The notes under the pieces were generated by a model that worked only from the letters and a program-made list of their open reading frames with translations, searched no databases and had not been told where the DNA came from. From Affinirhizobium straminoryzae (GTDB lineage Bacteria; Pseudomonadota; Alphaproteobacteria; Rhizobiales; Rhizobiaceae), in assembly GCF_007004135.1 (NCBI RefSeq), contig NZ_VJMG01000009.1:1-64000 (forward strand): DNA of 64,000 nucleotides. Direction: 5' to 3'. Of the stretch, positions 39,147-50,255 are shown one piece after another (position 1 is the stretch's first letter; each line of letters starts with the position of its first letter). The position numbers were made by a program, and so were the translations under genes.

Positions 39147-40315
39147 GCACGGCGGTCAAGCAGCGCAAGGACCAGCCCGGCCCCGGCTTCTCCGGGTGCA
39201 ACCGCCGTTGCCAGCCGCTGCCAGACGGTATTAAAGCCCTGCAGCATGGCGTGACGCTGTGGCGTGTCCGCACACAGGCATTCCGCCCAACGTGCGAGAT
39301 AGCCGGGCCGGACGAGATCGTTGATATGTTCGGGCAGGACCGGCTGGTCGGCAATCAGGTTCGGCAGCGAGGCGGACCAGATCCGGATGCGAGACAGCAT
39401 GAACTTCATCAGCCAGTCGACCTTGTAGATGGAGACGGTCGGCACGCCGCAGAGCGCCAGTTCCAAGGTCACCGTGCCGGAAGCTGCGATCGCCATGTCG
39501 CCGTCTGCAAAGGCACGCCACTTGCTCTCGGCGCCCACCGTGATCTCGGGCCTGACGATCCAGTCGGCGGTCAGGCTGCGCACCAACGCTTCCTGCCGCG
39601 GCACGGTGGGCAACAGAAACCGCACGCGGCCATCATTGCGCTCGGACAGCAGTCGCACCGTTTCCTCAAGGGCCGGCATCAGGATTTTGATCTCTGTGGA
39701 CCGCGATCCCGGCAGGATGATGATCGTCTTGATGCCCTCGTCCCCGGGAAGTCCGCGCCCGGCACGCGCTGCGCGGACCCTGAGGACATCCGGATCCGCC
39801 GTCAGACGGTGACCGATGAAGTCCGTCTTCGGGCCGCCGAGTCGCTGCATAGCCTCCGGTTCGAAAGGCAGAACAGCCAGCACCTGATCGACATAGGCGA
39901 GCATCTCGGTTGCCCGGTGCTCCTTCCAGGCCCAGACGCTCGGGCACACATAATCAACGACAGGCAGGTCCGGCAGCGCCTTGCGTACGCGCCGGGCCAC
40001 ACGATGGGTGAAATCCGGGCTGTCGATGATGATCAGCACATCGGGCCGTGCCGCAATGATCGCATCTGCCGTCTGACGGATGCGCCGCATCAACTGCGGC
40101 AGGCGCTTCAGCACCTGGGTCAGGCCCATGATGGAAAGCTCCGAAAAGTCGAACAGCGAATCCAACCCCTCGGCTTCCAATGCGTCCCCCCCGACGCCGA
40201 TGAGTTCAACAGAACCCGGCCAGCGACGCTTCAGATGCGCAACGAGATCTCCGCCCAGCAGATCGCCGGAAACTTCACCGGCAATGACACCGATTTTCAG
40301 CACCCGTTCGCTCAT
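39119..40315 (-). CDS. lpxB: Lipid-A-disaccharide synthase
   Basis: A 398-residue glycosyltransferase (family 19) that joins lipid X to UDP-2,3-diacylglucosamine, giving the lipid A disaccharide. Visible signatures are GEVSGDLLGGDL near the N-terminus, YVCPSVWAWKEHR, LPGSRSTEI and ASGTVTLELALCGVP. It is the last gene of the lpxD-fabZ-lpxA-lpxI-lpxB run and overlaps lpxI by 4 bp. Its 3' end runs 28 bp into the DUF4440 gene. Confidence 0.96.
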   Translation of the reverse strand: MSERVLKIGVIAGEVSGDLLGGDLVAHLKRRWPGSVELIGVGGDALEAEGLDSLFDFSELSIMGLTQVLKRLPQLMRRIRQTADAIIAARPDVLIIIDSPDFTHRVARRVRKALPDLPVVDYVCPSVWAWKEHRATEMLAYVDQVLAVLPFEPEAMQRLGGPKTDFIGHRLTADPDVLRVRAARAGRGLPGDEGIKTIIILPGSRSTEIKILMPALEETVRLLSERNDGRVRFLLPTVPRQEALVRSLTADWIVRPEITVGAESKWRAFADGDMAIAASGTVTLELALCGVPTVSIYKVDWLMKFMLSRIRIWSASLPNLIADQPVLPEHINDLVRPGYLARWAECLCADTPQRHAMLQGFNTVWQRLATAVAPGEAGAGLVLALLDRRAHADGTIVP

Positions 40316-41199
40316 GATCCGATGCCCAGCGACGGCAATCCCGCGTCGATGCCGCAGACGAAAACACCAGCATCATCGGCGGCCTTCAACATGGTTTCGC
40401 GCTCCACGATCAGAGCCCGGCCAGCTTCCACGGCAATGCCCCCGAGACCCGCCGATACGATGGCGGTGATGGTGGAGGGGCCAATCGTCGGCAAATCGGC
40501 CCGCATGTCCTGTTGCGGCTTGCAGAGCTTGACAAGGGCGCCGCGTCGGCGCCGCGACACGCGACCCGAGGCACGGAGTTCGCCAACGCGATGCACCATG
40601 GCATCGGTCCCTTCCACGCCCTCCAGGGCAACGATGCGTCCGCCAACGCTGACGGCGCCCTGTCCTACATCGAGCTGGCCGAGAAGCCTTGCAGCCTCTG
40701 CACCGCGCGCAATATCGCGACGGTCCTCGGCGGTCGGCGTGTGGCGGCCGAGCGTGCCGGTATCGGCCAGCAGGCCGGGCAGAATTTCATGGACCCCGAC
40801 CACCCGGCAACCCATGCCTTCGAACAGGCTGATGACCATGCGAAGCACCGCGTCATCCCCGCCAGCAAGCAGGGTCTTCAAGGCCTGCGGCATTTTGAGG
40901 AGGGTCGAAACCGTCGGGCGAATCTGGCGCAGTTCAGGACGCCGCCGCACCCCGCCGGACATCACGACACGCTTGACCCCTCGCTCGCGCAACAGCCTTT
41001 CGATACGCACCTGGTCGCCCACGCCGGCCACAGCATGATCGAAGGCGGAAAAATCGCGATCCGCCTCATCCTCAAGGCAGATGACAAAGGGCTCATCGCC
41101 TGCCGCACGGGCGGCTTCCGCCACATGCAGAGGCAGGAAGCCATGGCCAGCAATGATCGCCAGACGTCCCGTCCGGTCGCGAACGGGAGCGGACGCCAC
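40312..41199 (-). CDS. lpxI: UDP-2,3-diacylglucosamine pyrophosphatase LpxI
   Basis: A 295-residue enzyme that cleaves UDP-2,3-diacylglucosamine to lipid X. LpxI (DUF1009 fold) replaces LpxH in alphaproteobacteria. Motifs include LAIIAGHGFLPLHVAEAA, KRVVMSGGVRRRPELR and DLPTIGPSTI near the C-terminus. GTG 41199, 4 nt after the lpxA stop, is chosen; the frame extends upstream through lpxA without being coding. It overlaps lpxB by 4 bp. Confidence 0.93.
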   Translation of the reverse strand: MASAPVRDRTGRLAIIAGHGFLPLHVAEAARAAGDEPFVICLEDEADRDFSAFDHAVAGVGDQVRIERLLRERGVKRVVMSGGVRRRPELRQIRPTVSTLLKMPQALKTLLAGGDDAVLRMVISLFEGMGCRVVGVHEILPGLLADTGTLGRHTPTAEDRRDIARGAEAARLLGQLDVGQGAVSVGGRIVALEGVEGTDAMVHRVGELRASGRVSRRRRGALVKLCKPQQDMRADLPTIGPSTITAIVSAGLGGIAVEAGRALIVERETMLKAADDAGVFVCGIDAGLPSLGIGS

Positions 41200-41203
41200 G
41201 GCC

Positions 41204-42019
41204 TTACGCCTTGCCGCGATAGGGCGAAGAAATCGCCCGGTCGCTGTCGGCCAGGATGAAGTCGATGACCTCAAGCGCTTCCGGGCAGTCGAGAAATTCA
41301 TCGCGGATCGCAGCCGCCTTCGGGCGAATGGCGCCCTCGCCGTCAAAGATCGCCTTGTAGGCCTTGCGCACCTGATGGATGACGGCACGGTCGATCCCGG
41401 CACGGGTCATGCCGACGACATTCAGCCCCCCCAGCAGACCCGGATTGCCGTTCAGCATGCCATAGGGAATGACGTCGTAATTGACGGCAGACAGGCCGCC
41501 GATGAAGGCCTGACGGCCGATGCGGCTGAACTGATGCACGGCGCAGCCACCGCTGAGGATCGCGCGATCCGCCACCTGCACATGGCCGGCCAGCATGACG
41601 TTGTTGGACAGGATGATGCCATTGCCCAGGTGGCAATCATGCGCCACATGCGAATTGGCGAGGAAGAGGCAGTCATCACCAACACTGGTGATGCCGCCGC
41701 CGCCGACCGTTCCGGTGTTCATCGTGACGCCTTCGCGCATGGTGCAGCGCGCGCCAATCACCAGACGCGAATCCTCGCCGGCCTCATGAAGGCTCTGGGA
41801 TACGCCCCCGATCACTGCCATCGGAAAAATGCGCGAGCCCTTGCCGACCTCGGTCAGACCCGTGACGACCGCATTCGAAACGACCTCGACATCATCATGC
41901 AGGACGACACGCGGGCCGATCCGGCAGAACGGCCCGATGACAACGTTCTCGCCAATGACGGCGCCGTCTTCCACGACGGCATGCGGATGGATTCGGGCGC
42001 TGGCGGCAATCGTGCTCAT
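41204..42019 (-). CDS. lpxA: UDP-N-acetylglucosamine acyltransferase
   Basis: A 271-residue left-handed beta-helix enzyme that starts lipid A synthesis by moving a 3-hydroxyacyl chain to UDP-GlcNAc. Hexapeptide repeats run from [17 protein letters not shown] to about residue 180. The catalytic His is in [13 protein letters not shown]; the acyl-length loop lies nearby. A C-terminal helical part follows. It overlaps fabZ by 4 bp. Confidence 0.97.
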   Translation of the reverse strand: MSTIAASARIHPHAVVEDGAVIGENVVIGPFCRIGPRVVLHDDVEVVSNAVVTGLTEVGKGSRIFPMAVIGGVSQSLHEAGEDSRLVIGARCTMREGVTMNTGTVGGGGITSVGDDCLFLANSHVAHDCHLGNGIILSNNVMLAGHVQVADRAILSGGCAVHQFSRIGRQAFIGGLSAVNYDVIPYGMLNGNPGLLGGLNVVGMTRAGIDRAVIHQVRKAYKAIFDGEGAIRPKAAAIRDEFLDCPEALEVIDFILADSDRAISSPYRGKA

Positions 42020-42483
42020 GCATCGTCCTTCGTGCGGATCATGGCGCCGATATCGGCCTCCGCGACGAGAACACCATCCACCTTGGCATCGCAGTGGAAC
42101 TTCCAGATATTGCCGCGCTGCTTCAGCTTGGCGACATGATATTCCACACGATCACCCGGCACGACCGGACGGCGGAAGCGCGCATTGTCGATGGTCATGA
42201 AGTAGACGAGATTGCCGGTTTCACCCTGCTTTCGTGCGCAGATGGCACCTGCGGTCTGCGCCATCCCCTCGACGAGCAGTACACCCGGCATGATCGGCCG
42301 CTCCGGAAAATGCCCGGTGAAATGCGGTTCGTTGGCGCTGACATTCTTCACACCAATGGCACTCTCGTCGCCGTTGATCTCGATGATGCGATCAACCAGC
42401 AGGAAGGGATACCGATGCGGCAGAAGCTTCATGATCTCCTGAATATCGACGGAGTCGAGCGTTGCCTTTTCCTGCTCAGCCAT
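42016..42483 (-). CDS. fabZ: 3-hydroxyacyl-ACP dehydratase FabZ
   Basis: A 155-residue hot-dog fold dehydratase for fatty acid synthesis. The active-site [19 protein letters not shown] (about residues 56-74) has the catalytic His and Glu. It competes with LpxA and LpxD for hydroxyacyl-ACP, and here sits between them. ATG 42483 has AAGGA immediately upstream; it overlaps the lpxD end by 8 bp. Confidence 0.97.
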   Translation of the reverse strand: MAEQEKATLDSVDIQEIMKLLPHRYPFLLVDRIIEINGDESAIGVKNVSANEPHFTGHFPERPIMPGVLLVEGMAQTAGAICARKQGETGNLVYFMTIDNARFRRPVVPGDRVEYHVAKLKQRGNIWKFHCDAKVDGVLVAEADIGAMIRTKDDA

Positions 42484-43537
42484 TCCTTTTTCCTCTTTTC
42501 TTCGACCGTTCGTCAGACCGCGCAAGCACCTCTGCCATATCGCGCAGGTAATCCTGCATGGGCCGGGCCGGGTGGCCACCAAAACGGGCGCCTGCCGGCA
42601 CAGATCCGATCACGGCAGCCGCTGCACCGATCTGTGCGCCATTGCCGATGGTGATATGGCCATTGACGCCGGTTGCACCGCCGATCTGCACGCCATCGCC
42701 GATACGCGTCGAGCCCGCTATACCAACACCGCTGGCAAAAGCGCAATGCCGGCCGATCCTAACATTGTGGCCGACCTGAACCTGATTGTCGATTTTGGTA
42801 CCTTCGCCGATGACCGTATCGTCCATCGCGCCGCGGTCGATCGTCGTGTTCGCGCCGATTTCGACATTATCCTGAATGATAACCCGGCCGATCTGCACCA
42901 TTTTCAGCATGCCGGCGGGACCAGGCGCAAAGCCGAAGCCATCCTGGCCAATGCGCGCGCCATTGTGAATGATCACGCCATTGCCGATGAGCGCACACAT
43001 GACAGACGCCGTCGGCGCAACACAGCAGTTGCGACCGATCTTGACGTCCGCACCGATAACCGCACCTGCACCGATGCGCGTTCCGGACCCGATTTCCGCA
43101 TGCGCGCCAATGACCGCCATCGGCTCAACCGTGACGCCGGCTTCCAGCCGGGCAGTCGGGTCGACATAGGCTGCCGGCGAAATGCCCTCGCCAGAGACCG
43201 TCGGAACAACCCGCATCGCCTTTGGATGCAGAAACGCGCCGGCACGCGCAAAGGCCGTATGCGGCTTCGGCGTGGACAAGATGGCGATATGACTGGGGAT
43301 CAGAGGCTGAAGTGCCGGCTCACAAAGAATCGCTGTGGCATTGCAGGTCTCGAGTTCGTCTCGAAATTTACGCGAGAGAATGTAGCAAACATCCCCTTCG
43401 CCCGCCCGCGAAACTGGCGAAACGGAGCGCACCAGACGCTCCGCCTTCGTTTCATCCAGCAATTCCGCCCCAAGATACGAAGCCAGCTCACGAAGGCTCA
43501 CGCCATCATGCGGCGGAAAGAAGTCGTTGTTGTCCAT
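42476..43537 (-). CDS. lpxD: UDP-3-O-(3-hydroxyacyl)glucosamine N-acyltransferase
   Basis: A 353-residue lipid A enzyme, third acylation step. The N-terminal uridine-binding part (about residues 1-110) precedes a left-handed beta-helix of hexapeptide repeats; the catalytic His lies in [19 protein letters not shown]. Length is normal. It lies 50 bp past bamA and overlaps fabZ by 8 bp, so envelope-protein and lipid A genes are cotranscribed. Confidence 0.96.
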   Translation of the reverse strand: MDNNDFFPPHDGVSLRELASYLGAELLDETKAERLVRSVSPVSRAGEGDVCYILSRKFRDELETCNATAILCEPALQPLIPSHIAILSTPKPHTAFARAGAFLHPKAMRVVPTVSGEGISPAAYVDPTARLEAGVTVEPMAVIGAHAEIGSGTRIGAGAVIGADVKIGRNCCVAPTASVMCALIGNGVIIHNGARIGQDGFGFAPGPAGMLKMVQIGRVIIQDNVEIGANTTIDRGAMDDTVIGEGTKIDNQVQVGHNVRIGRHCAFASGVGIAGSTRIGDGVQIGGATGVNGHITIGNGAQIGAAAAVIGSVPAGARFGGHPARPMQDYLRDMAEVLARSDERSKKRGKRNG

Positions 43538-43587
43538 TGCCCTGAGCTCCAGAACAGTTTTCCAGTTCGCGTTCTGGACGCCAGATA

Positions 43588-45909
43588 TCAGAACTGGTTG
43601 GCCATGCTGAAGCGGAAACGCTGTTCCCTGTCGTAATCTTCCTTCGCGACAGGGACGGCATAGTCGAAGCGCAACGCGCCAAACGGCGAGGCCCAGGTAA
43701 CGCCCATACCGACCGAAGCGCGGATGGAGTTATCCGACTGAAGCCCGCTGGCGACAGGAACGTCATTGCCATAGAGCGTACCGGCATCGGCAAAGAAGTT
43801 GGCACGCAGACCGGCATCCTGCGGCAGGGCCGGCATCGGCACGGAGACTTCGGCCGACGCGTTGAAGTATGTCGTACCACCGATCGCATCGCTGCCAGCG
43901 CGCGGACCGATACCATCATTCTTGAAGCCGCGAACCTGACGACCACCAAAGGTGAACTGGTCAAAGACGTTCAGATGATCACCGGTAGCAACCACATGAC
44001 CCGCACCAACGGCGATCTGACCGATCATGTCGAGTTCATCCGACAGCAGCTGGAAATAACGGGCGCGACCGGAAATCTTGTAGAACTGCGAATCGCCACC
44101 GAGGCCGGCATATTCCTGCGTGACCGACGCGTAGATGCCTTCGCGCGGCAGGGTCATGCTGTCCAGCGTGTTGTAGGTCAGCGTCTGCGAAATGGACGAC
44201 TGGACATAGTCGCCGCCACGGACAAGATCCTGGAACGGCTGTGACAGGTTTGTCTGCCAGTCATTCGTGCCGTCGTAGTTGATTTCCTTGTAGGTGTAGC
44301 GGAACGTCGTCGCCAGCGTTTCGGTGATCGGCGCCGTGACGCGCAGGGTGAAGCCCTGCTCGTTGTAGTCATAATAGTCGTTCGACGAGGTCTGGTTCTT
44401 GAAGACGTCGAAACCAGCCGCCAGACGATAGCCGAGGAAATATGGCTCGGTGAAATTCAGCGAGTAGGTGCGGGAGTCGTTCAGACCGCCACCAGCAGCC
44501 ACACGGATGTACTGGCCACGACCCAGGAAGTTCTTTTCCTCAATGGAGGCTTCGAGAACGACACCGTCATTGGCCGCATAACCGACACCGATACCGAAGG
44601 CGCCCGTCGACTGGTCCTCGACGTCCACAACGATCACGACACGGTCGGGTGCCGAACCCTGCTGCGTGGTGATGTTGACCTTCGAGAAATAGCCCAGAGC
44701 TTCCAGGCGACGCTTGGCGCGCGTGATCATCAGCTGGTTGAAGGCATCGCCTTCGCTCATATCAAACTCGCGACGGATGACATAGTCACGCGTACGGGTG
44801 TTGCCGCGAATGTCGATGCGCTCGACATAGGCGCGCTCACCCTGATCCACCAGATAGGACAGACCGATCGTGTTGGTCTGGAAGTTGCGATCGCCACGCG
44901 GTGTGACGCGAGCAAACGGGTAGCCGGCTTCGGCAACCTTCTTCTGGATTGCCTCGATCGACTTCTGGACGTCGCTTGCCTTGTAGACATCGCCCGCATT
45001 GGTCTGAACCACGTTCTTCAGAGCGGATGCATCGAGACCCTGAACGGTGGAGTCGACAGTCACGTTGCCGAAGCGGTAGCGCGCACCTTCCTCGACGGTG
45101 AAGGTCAGCGTGTATTCGTTCTTGGCTTCGTTCAGCACGGCATCGGAGGAGACGATGCGGAAGTCCGGATAGCCATGGTCATAATAGAACTTGCGAAGCG
45201 CCTCTTCATCCGCCTTCATCTTGTCTTCGGTGTAGACGTCCTTGCGGGTCAGGAAAGAGAGCGGGCCGCTTTCCTTGGTCACCAGCACGTCATGCAGACG
45301 GCTGCTGCTGTAGGCGCTGTTGCCGATGAACTTGATGTCGGAAATCTTGGTGCGGTCGCCTTCGTTGATCACGAAAGCGAGGTTCACGCGCCCCTGCCCC
45401 ACCGGCACGGTCTGCGTCGTAATCTGCACATCGCTGCGGCCGATCTGCTTGTAGGCCTCACGGATACGCTCGATATCGGCCTTCACCATGGCTTCGCTGT
45501 AAGGACCGAGCGGCTGGGTGTTGACCGTAGACTGAAGCTTGTCGTCCTTGATCTTGCGGTTGCCGTTGAACACGACCTGGTTGACGAGCTGGCTTTCGTT
45601 GACGGTCACGACAAGCGTAGAGCCAGACACGGCGATCTTCACATCCGAGAAGAAGCCGGTCGCATAGAGGCGCTTGACCGACTCATCGATGTCGGAATTC
45701 GAGAAATTCACCCCGGGACGAATGGTAAGATTGGAGCGGACGGCAGCCGCCCCTGCGCGCTGGGCGCCACGAACATCGATTTTCTGGATGACGGCAGCCT
45801 CGGCGGAAAGAGCAGAAGCAACAACGACAGCACCGGCCCCAGACGCGACAACACCAGCAGACAGCGCAAACGCCGATACTGCGTTCAAAAACTTTGAACC
45901 AGCTTTCAT
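43588..45909 (-). CDS. bamA: Outer membrane protein assembly factor BamA
   Basis: A 773-residue outer-membrane insertase. A signal peptide (residues 1-40, ending SALSAEA) is followed by five POTRA domains (about 42-420), for example [21 protein letters not shown] as the first unit, and by the 16-strand barrel ending in Phe (SMANQF). ATG 45909 is used; an in-frame TTG two codons earlier gives the same protein with two more residues. It follows rseP with a 190-bp gap that likely contains its own promoter. Confidence 0.96.
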   Translation of the reverse strand: MKAGSKFLNAVSAFALSAGVVASGAGAVVVASALSAEAAVIQKIDVRGAQRAGAAAVRSNLTIRPGVNFSNSDIDESVKRLYATGFFSDVKIAVSGSTLVVTVNESQLVNQVVFNGNRKIKDDKLQSTVNTQPLGPYSEAMVKADIERIREAYKQIGRSDVQITTQTVPVGQGRVNLAFVINEGDRTKISDIKFIGNSAYSSSRLHDVLVTKESGPLSFLTRKDVYTEDKMKADEEALRKFYYDHGYPDFRIVSSDAVLNEAKNEYTLTFTVEEGARYRFGNVTVDSTVQGLDASALKNVVQTNAGDVYKASDVQKSIEAIQKKVAEAGYPFARVTPRGDRNFQTNTIGLSYLVDQGERAYVERIDIRGNTRTRDYVIRREFDMSEGDAFNQLMITRAKRRLEALGYFSKVNITTQQGSAPDRVVIVVDVEDQSTGAFGIGVGYAANDGVVLEASIEEKNFLGRGQYIRVAAGGGLNDSRTYSLNFTEPYFLGYRLAAGFDVFKNQTSSNDYYDYNEQGFTLRVTAPITETLATTFRYTYKEINYDGTNDWQTNLSQPFQDLVRGGDYVQSSISQTLTYNTLDSMTLPREGIYASVTQEYAGLGGDSQFYKISGRARYFQLLSDELDMIGQIAVGAGHVVATGDHLNVFDQFTFGGRQVRGFKNDGIGPRAGSDAIGGTTYFNASAEVSVPMPALPQDAGLRANFFADAGTLYGNDVPVASGLQSDNSIRASVGMGVTWASPFGALRFDYAVPVAKEDYDREQRFRFSMANQF

Positions 45910-46071
45910 TTTCAATACTTACCTTTTCCCGTTGTCCCTCGGCGAGCCAGGCCCGACTCCGGCCACGTGTGTCGTTTTACCTGCTTTTACCCTACAAGCA
46001 AGGCATCCCGTTAATTTCTGTTTACTTCCTTCCAAGGCGTGACCCAATCGCCACGAACACCTGAAATTAAG

Positions 46072-46088
46072 GTAAACAATTGGTTTAC
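46072..46088. promoter_or_regulatory. Inverted repeat in rseP-bamA gap
   Basis: GTAAAC (46072-46077) and GTTTAC (46083-46088) are perfect inverted copies around AATTG, only 11 bp after the rseP stop. Being in AT-rich DNA 160 bp upstream of bamA, it could be a regulatory site. No regulator is assigned. Confidence 0.35.
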
Positions 46089-46099
46089 AAGAAACTTCT

Positions 46100-47224
46100 T
46101 CAGCCGATCAGATTGCTGATGTCGTTCCACGTGGCAAAGACCATGAGGCTCAGAACCATCGCCAGACCGATGCGGAAGGCAACCTCCTGCGCCCCTGCTC
46201 CCAACGGCTTTCCCCTCACGGCTTCAATGGCATAAAACAGAAGATGACCGCCGTCCAGCACCGGAACAGGCATCAGGTTGAGCAATCCAATGGAAACCGA
46301 GAGCACCGCGGCAAGCTGTATCACGGCGGCAATGCCGAGCGTCGCCATCTGTCCCGAGGCCTGAGCAACCCGGACAGGGCCGCCCAACTGGTCTGCCTTC
46401 ATGCGCCCCGTCACCAGATTGCCGATATAGCGGAAGGTCCCGGAGATGATCTGGCCGGTCTCGATGACGCCCTGATGCACCGCCTGAACCGGTGTATAGG
46501 TCACATGACGGAAATTGCCGCTCTGCTCGTTCGTGACGATCCCGATCAGGCCCATCTCGATCTTGTTGCCGAACTGATCGGTAATCTCCGAACGGCGCGG
46601 AACGACGGGAACGTCCATCTCCTTCCCACCGCGCTCGATCGTCACGATGATGCGCGCCTCGGGGCGTACGCTCACATAGCGGCGCACATCGTCAAAGGTG
46701 CGGATCTTCGAACCGTCGAGTGCCATCAGCCGATCGCCCGGCTGCAGGCCGGCCTCGGCCGCAGCACTATCAGGACGCACTTCCGACACCACGGGATCGG
46801 CGATCATCCGGCCGTAGACACCAAACAAAACGGCAAAGATGGCAATCGCCAGCAGGAAATTGGCGACAGGGCCCGCAGCCACCGTCGCCGCCCGCTTCCA
46901 TAGCGCAGCCCCCGCCAGTGTCTCGGCACGCTCCGCCTCGGTCATTGCGTCAAGCCGCTCGTGACCCGGCCGGCTGGCGGCATCCTCGTCACCGTAAAAT
47001 TTCACATAGCCGCCCAGTGGAATGAGCGACAGCTTCCAGCGCGTACCATGCCCATCGGTAAAACCGAAAAGCTCCGGCCCGAATCCGATGGAAAAGGCTG
47101 TCACGCGGATGCCGCTCCAGCGGCCGACGAGGTAGTGGCCCATTTCATGCACGAAGACGAGCAGAGACAGGACGAGGATGAACGGAATGATGTAGCCGGT
47201 GATGAACCCTGCCGTTGCCAACAT
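46100..47224 (-). CDS. rseP: Site-2 membrane zinc protease RseP/MmpA
   Basis: A 374-residue intramembrane protease that cuts membrane-bound regulators during envelope stress or cell-cycle control. The first transmembrane helix has the zinc motif HEMGH (residues 26-30); a PDZ domain lies near residue 140-210 (AAEAGLQPGDRLMALDG); the third zinc ligand is in LMPVPVLDGGHLL. It is 24 bp downstream of cdsA. The dxr gene often found between them elsewhere is not here. Confidence 0.94.
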   Translation of the reverse strand: MLATAGFITGYIIPFILVLSLLVFVHEMGHYLVGRWSGIRVTAFSIGFGPELFGFTDGHGTRWKLSLIPLGGYVKFYGDEDAASRPGHERLDAMTEAERAETLAGAALWKRAATVAAGPVANFLLAIAIFAVLFGVYGRMIADPVVSEVRPDSAAAEAGLQPGDRLMALDGSKIRTFDDVRRYVSVRPEARIIVTIERGGKEMDVPVVPRRSEITDQFGNKIEMGLIGIVTNEQSGNFRHVTYTPVQAVHQGVIETGQIISGTFRYIGNLVTGRMKADQLGGPVRVAQASGQMATLGIAAVIQLAAVLSVSIGLLNLMPVPVLDGGHLLFYAIEAVRGKPLGAGAQEVAFRIGLAMVLSLMVFATWNDISNLIG

Positions 47225-47248
47225 CTCTTGCCCCTAACCTCCCGGTGC

Positions 47249-48082
47249 CTAAAGCCCGAACAGAACTGCCGCCACTGACGTTCCGCCATCTTCGGACCAT
47301 GCCGCATGCATGATTGCAAGAAGAAATGCTGCGAAACCGGCAAAAACGAGGCCGTCCACGCGGTCCATCACGCCACCATGCCCGGGAATCAGATGGCTGG
47401 AGTCCTTGACGCCAAAACGCCGCTTGATGAAAGATTCGAAAAGATCGCCCGCCTGACTGGCCACCGAAAGCGCAAAGGCGATGACGACGGTGCGCGGCGA
47501 GAGCGCCGGAAAGAAGGCAAGCGACAGAAGGCAGCCGGCAGCGACGCCGGAAACGGTGCCGCCAATCGCGCCCGACCAGGTCTTGCCGGGCGAGATGCGC
47601 GGCGCAAGCTTCGGCCCCTTCAGCCTGCGTCCGACGAAATACGCCAGGATGTCCGTCGCCCAGACCACGGCAAACACGAACAACATGGCCACGAAACCCG
47701 GCTGGTCAGCGCCGCGGATCGCCGCCAGCGAAATGCCGCTGAAACTTGCATAGGCAATGCCGCCCGGAAGCCAGGCAGTGCCGCCGCGCACCAGCATGAA
47801 CAGGATCGCAGTAACGATGAAGCCGCCCGCAATGGGCGTCCCCAAACCTTCGTCTCCAATGAGCAGATTGAGCGCAACGGCAGCAACCGACAGCCAGCCC
47901 AGCGCATGACCGCGAAAATCACGCTCCGCCAACCGGGTCATCCGCGACCATTCGTAATAGACGAGAACGGCGATGAGAGCCGCAAGCGCGCGGAAGGCGA
48001 GACCGCCGACCCAGGTGGCAGCCAGCGTCACCGCCGCCATCACGATGCCGGACAGGATCCGCTGCCTCAGTTCGACCGACAT
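47249..48082 (-). CDS. cdsA: Phosphatidate cytidylyltransferase
   Basis: A 277-residue multi-pass membrane enzyme making CDP-diacylglycerol for phospholipids. About seven hydrophobic segments are seen, and the C-terminal family signature is SHLIPGHGGVMDRVDGL. Its ATG overlaps the uppS stop by one base (TGATG), a sign of translational coupling. Confidence 0.95.
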   Translation of the reverse strand: MSVELRQRILSGIVMAAVTLAATWVGGLAFRALAALIAVLVYYEWSRMTRLAERDFRGHALGWLSVAAVALNLLIGDEGLGTPIAGGFIVTAILFMLVRGGTAWLPGGIAYASFSGISLAAIRGADQPGFVAMLFVFAVVWATDILAYFVGRRLKGPKLAPRISPGKTWSGAIGGTVSGVAAGCLLSLAFFPALSPRTVVIAFALSVASQAGDLFESFIKRRFGVKDSSHLIPGHGGVMDRVDGLVFAGFAAFLLAIMHAAWSEDGGTSVAAVLFGL

Positions 48083-48831
48083 CAGCCCGCCACCGCCGTG
48101 GCGGCCTTGCTCGCCGACAGGCCGCCAAAGCGTCGGTCACGATTGGCAAAGCTCCGCAGCGCCTTGAGGAACAGGTCGCGGTCGAAATCCGGCCAGTATT
48201 CCGGCACGAAGACGAATTCGGAATAGGCGGCCTGCCAGAGCAGGAAGTTCGACAGCCGCTCTTCACCGCTGGTGCGGATGATGAGATCCGGGTCGGGAAT
48301 GCCCGCGGTATCCAGACGCTCGGTGATCGCGGACGCGGTCACATCCTCGGCCGCGATGCGCCCGGCCTCGATATCCCGCGCCAGACGGCGCATGGCCCGT
48401 ACCATCTCGTCACGCGCACCATAATTGAAGGCAATGACAAGAGTCAGGCCGGTATTGTTGCGCGTGGTGTCCTCCGCTTCCAGCAGCAGCGGCAGGATGT
48501 CGCCCTGGAGACCGTCCCGTTCACCGATGACACGGATGCGGACATTGGACCGATGGAGTTCGGCAAGATCGCGCCGGATGAAGCGGCGCAGAAGCCCCAT
48601 CAGCACGGACACCTCTTCTTCCGGCCGGCTCCAGTTCTCCGAGGAGAAGGCAAACAGCGTCAGGTATTCGATGCCGAAATCCGCCGCCGCCTCCACGGTG
48701 CGGCGCACGGCCTCCACGCCCTTGCTGTGCCCGACAGTGCGCGGCAGCCCCCTTTCGTTTGCCCAGCGTCCGTTGCCATCCATGATGATCGCGACATGTC
48801 TGGGAGGGGAGAGAAGGTCACCGCTTGCCAT
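48082..48831 (-). CDS. uppS: Undecaprenyl diphosphate synthase
   Basis: A 249-residue cis-prenyltransferase that makes the lipid carrier for peptidoglycan and O-antigen. Motifs are [13 protein letters not shown] with the catalytic Asp, [11 protein letters not shown], and the C-terminal [20 protein letters not shown]. It precedes cdsA with a one-base overlap and lies 48 bp after frr. It consumes isoprenoids whose synthesis includes IspDF in the same window. Confidence 0.96.
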   Translation of the reverse strand: MASGDLLSPPRHVAIIMDGNGRWANERGLPRTVGHSKGVEAVRRTVEAAADFGIEYLTLFAFSSENWSRPEEEVSVLMGLLRRFIRRDLAELHRSNVRIRVIGERDGLQGDILPLLLEAEDTTRNNTGLTLVIAFNYGARDEMVRAMRRLARDIEAGRIAAEDVTASAITERLDTAGIPDPDLIIRTSGEERLSNFLLWQAAYSEFVFVPEYWPDFDRDLFLKALRSFANRDRRFGGLSASKAATAVAG

Positions 48832-48879
48832 GGAGCATCCGTTATTTCGCGTTGGAGGAAAAAGCGTCAGGCAGGTCCA

Positions 48880-49440
48880 TTAGACCTGCATGATTTCCTT
48901 TTCCTTCTCCGCAAGCAAGCGATCGACGTCAGAAATCGTCTCGTCGGTCATCTTCTGAACCTTGTCGGACTGCACGCGGCTGTCGTCCTGGCTCATGCTG
49001 CCATCCTTCTCCGCCTTCTTCAGCGCGTCCATGCCGTCGCGGCGCACGTGGCGGATCGCCACCTTCGCCTTTTCGGCATAGTCGTGGGCAACCTTCACCA
49101 GCGACTTGCGGCGCTCTTCGTTCAGTTCCGGCAGCGGGATGCGCAGGTTCTGGCCGTCGATGATCGGGTTGAGGCCGAGATTGGCTTCACGGATGCCGCG
49201 GTCAACGGCGTTGACCATGGACTTGTCCCAGACGGAGACGCCGAGCATGCGGGGCTCCGGTACCGTCACGTTGGCCACCTGGTTCAGCGGCACGCGCGAG
49301 CCATAGGCTTCCACCATGACCGGATCGAGAACGTTGGCCGAGGCGCGACCGGTGCGCAGCGACGCGATATCGTTCTTGAAGGCCGTGATGGCGCCGTCCA
49401 TGCGACGCTTGATGTCATTGAGATCGATGGCTCCGCTCAT
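48880..49440 (-). CDS. frr: Ribosome recycling factor
   Basis: A 186-residue, two-domain, tRNA-shaped protein that splits post-termination ribosomes with EF-G. It has the standard length and the conserved [15 protein letters not shown] and [16 protein letters not shown] segments. It stands between pyrH and uppS in the widely conserved rpsB-tsf-pyrH-frr order. Confidence 0.97.
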   Translation of the reverse strand: MSGAIDLNDIKRRMDGAITAFKNDIASLRTGRASANVLDPVMVEAYGSRVPLNQVANVTVPEPRMLGVSVWDKSMVNAVDRGIREANLGLNPIIDGQNLRIPLPELNEERRKSLVKVAHDYAEKAKVAIRHVRRDGMDALKKAEKDGSMSQDDSRVQSDKVQKMTDETISDVDRLLAEKEKEIMQV

Positions 49441-49489
49441 CTTCTACTCCATTCTGGAATTGCAGGGGCGCAAGGTGACGCGGCCTGCC

Positions 49490-50215
49490 TCAATTGTCGG
49501 TCACGATGGTCTTGAGGCCACCGCCAGTCAAGATTTGTCCGAACCCGCCCTTTTCGTGGATCGAGAAGACGATGATCGGAATGGCATTTTCGCGCGCCAG
49601 CGCCACGGCGGCGACATCCATCACGGCCAGTCCCTTTTCGAGGACCTCGCTGTGCGTCAGCCTCTCGAAACGGGTGGCGTCCGGATCCTTCTTGGGATCG
49701 GCGGAATAGATGCCGTCGACCTGCGTGCCCTTGAAGATCGCCTGGGCACCGATTTCGGCGGCGCGCAGCGCACCCGCCGAGTCCGTCGTGAAGAAGGGAT
49801 TGCCCGTGCCGCCGGCGAAGATCACCACGCGGCCCTGGTCCATGTGATGCAGCGCCTGGCGCTGCGAGAAGCTTTCGCAGATTTCCGGCATCGCGATGGC
49901 GGACAGCACCACCGTGTCGATGTCGAGCTTGCGCAGCGAGGTGGCGAGCGCCAGCGCATTGATGACGGTCGCCAGCATGCCCATGTGGTCGCCGGTGACA
50001 CGGTCGCCACCCTTGGAGGCCACGGCGACGCCACGGAAGATGTTGCCGCCGCCAACGACGACGCCCACTTCCACACCCATGCGGCGTGCCTCGGCAATGT
50101 CGGATGCGATGCGGTCGGCCACGGCAACATCGATGCCGAAGCCCTGGCTACCCATCAAAGCCTCGCCGGAGACTTTCAGCAGCACACGTTTGTAGACGGG
50201 AGTGGAGGATGACAT
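49490..50215 (-). CDS. pyrH: UMP kinase
   Basis: A 241-residue hexameric kinase that phosphorylates UMP with ATP. Family motifs include RVLLKVSGEAL near the start, VVGGGNIFRG, and FAGGTGNPFFTTDSAGALRAAE (split over residues 138-159). ATG 50215 has AAGGAG 5 nt upstream; a frame extending 13 codons further is discarded. Confidence 0.97.
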   Translation of the reverse strand: MSSSTPVYKRVLLKVSGEALMGSQGFGIDVAVADRIASDIAEARRMGVEVGVVVGGGNIFRGVAVASKGGDRVTGDHMGMLATVINALALATSLRKLDIDTVVLSAIAMPEICESFSQRQALHHMDQGRVVIFAGGTGNPFFTTDSAGALRAAEIGAQAIFKGTQVDGIYSADPKKDPDATRFERLTHSEVLEKGLAVMDVAAVALARENAIPIIVFSIHEKGGFGQILTGGGLKTIVTDN

Positions 50216-50255
50216 GGAAACTCCTTCGAGGATCGCACCGAATGCCCGATACACG

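Noticed and set aside
39041..41038. Long rightward frame over lpxB and lpxI
   Set aside because: Its translation shows no domain; both leftward genes are certain.
41200..41403. N-terminal extension of lpxI to give 363 residues
   Set aside because: The extension lies inside lpxA in another frame and has a shadow-like Arg/Ser-rich translation; GTG 41199 fits the family length.
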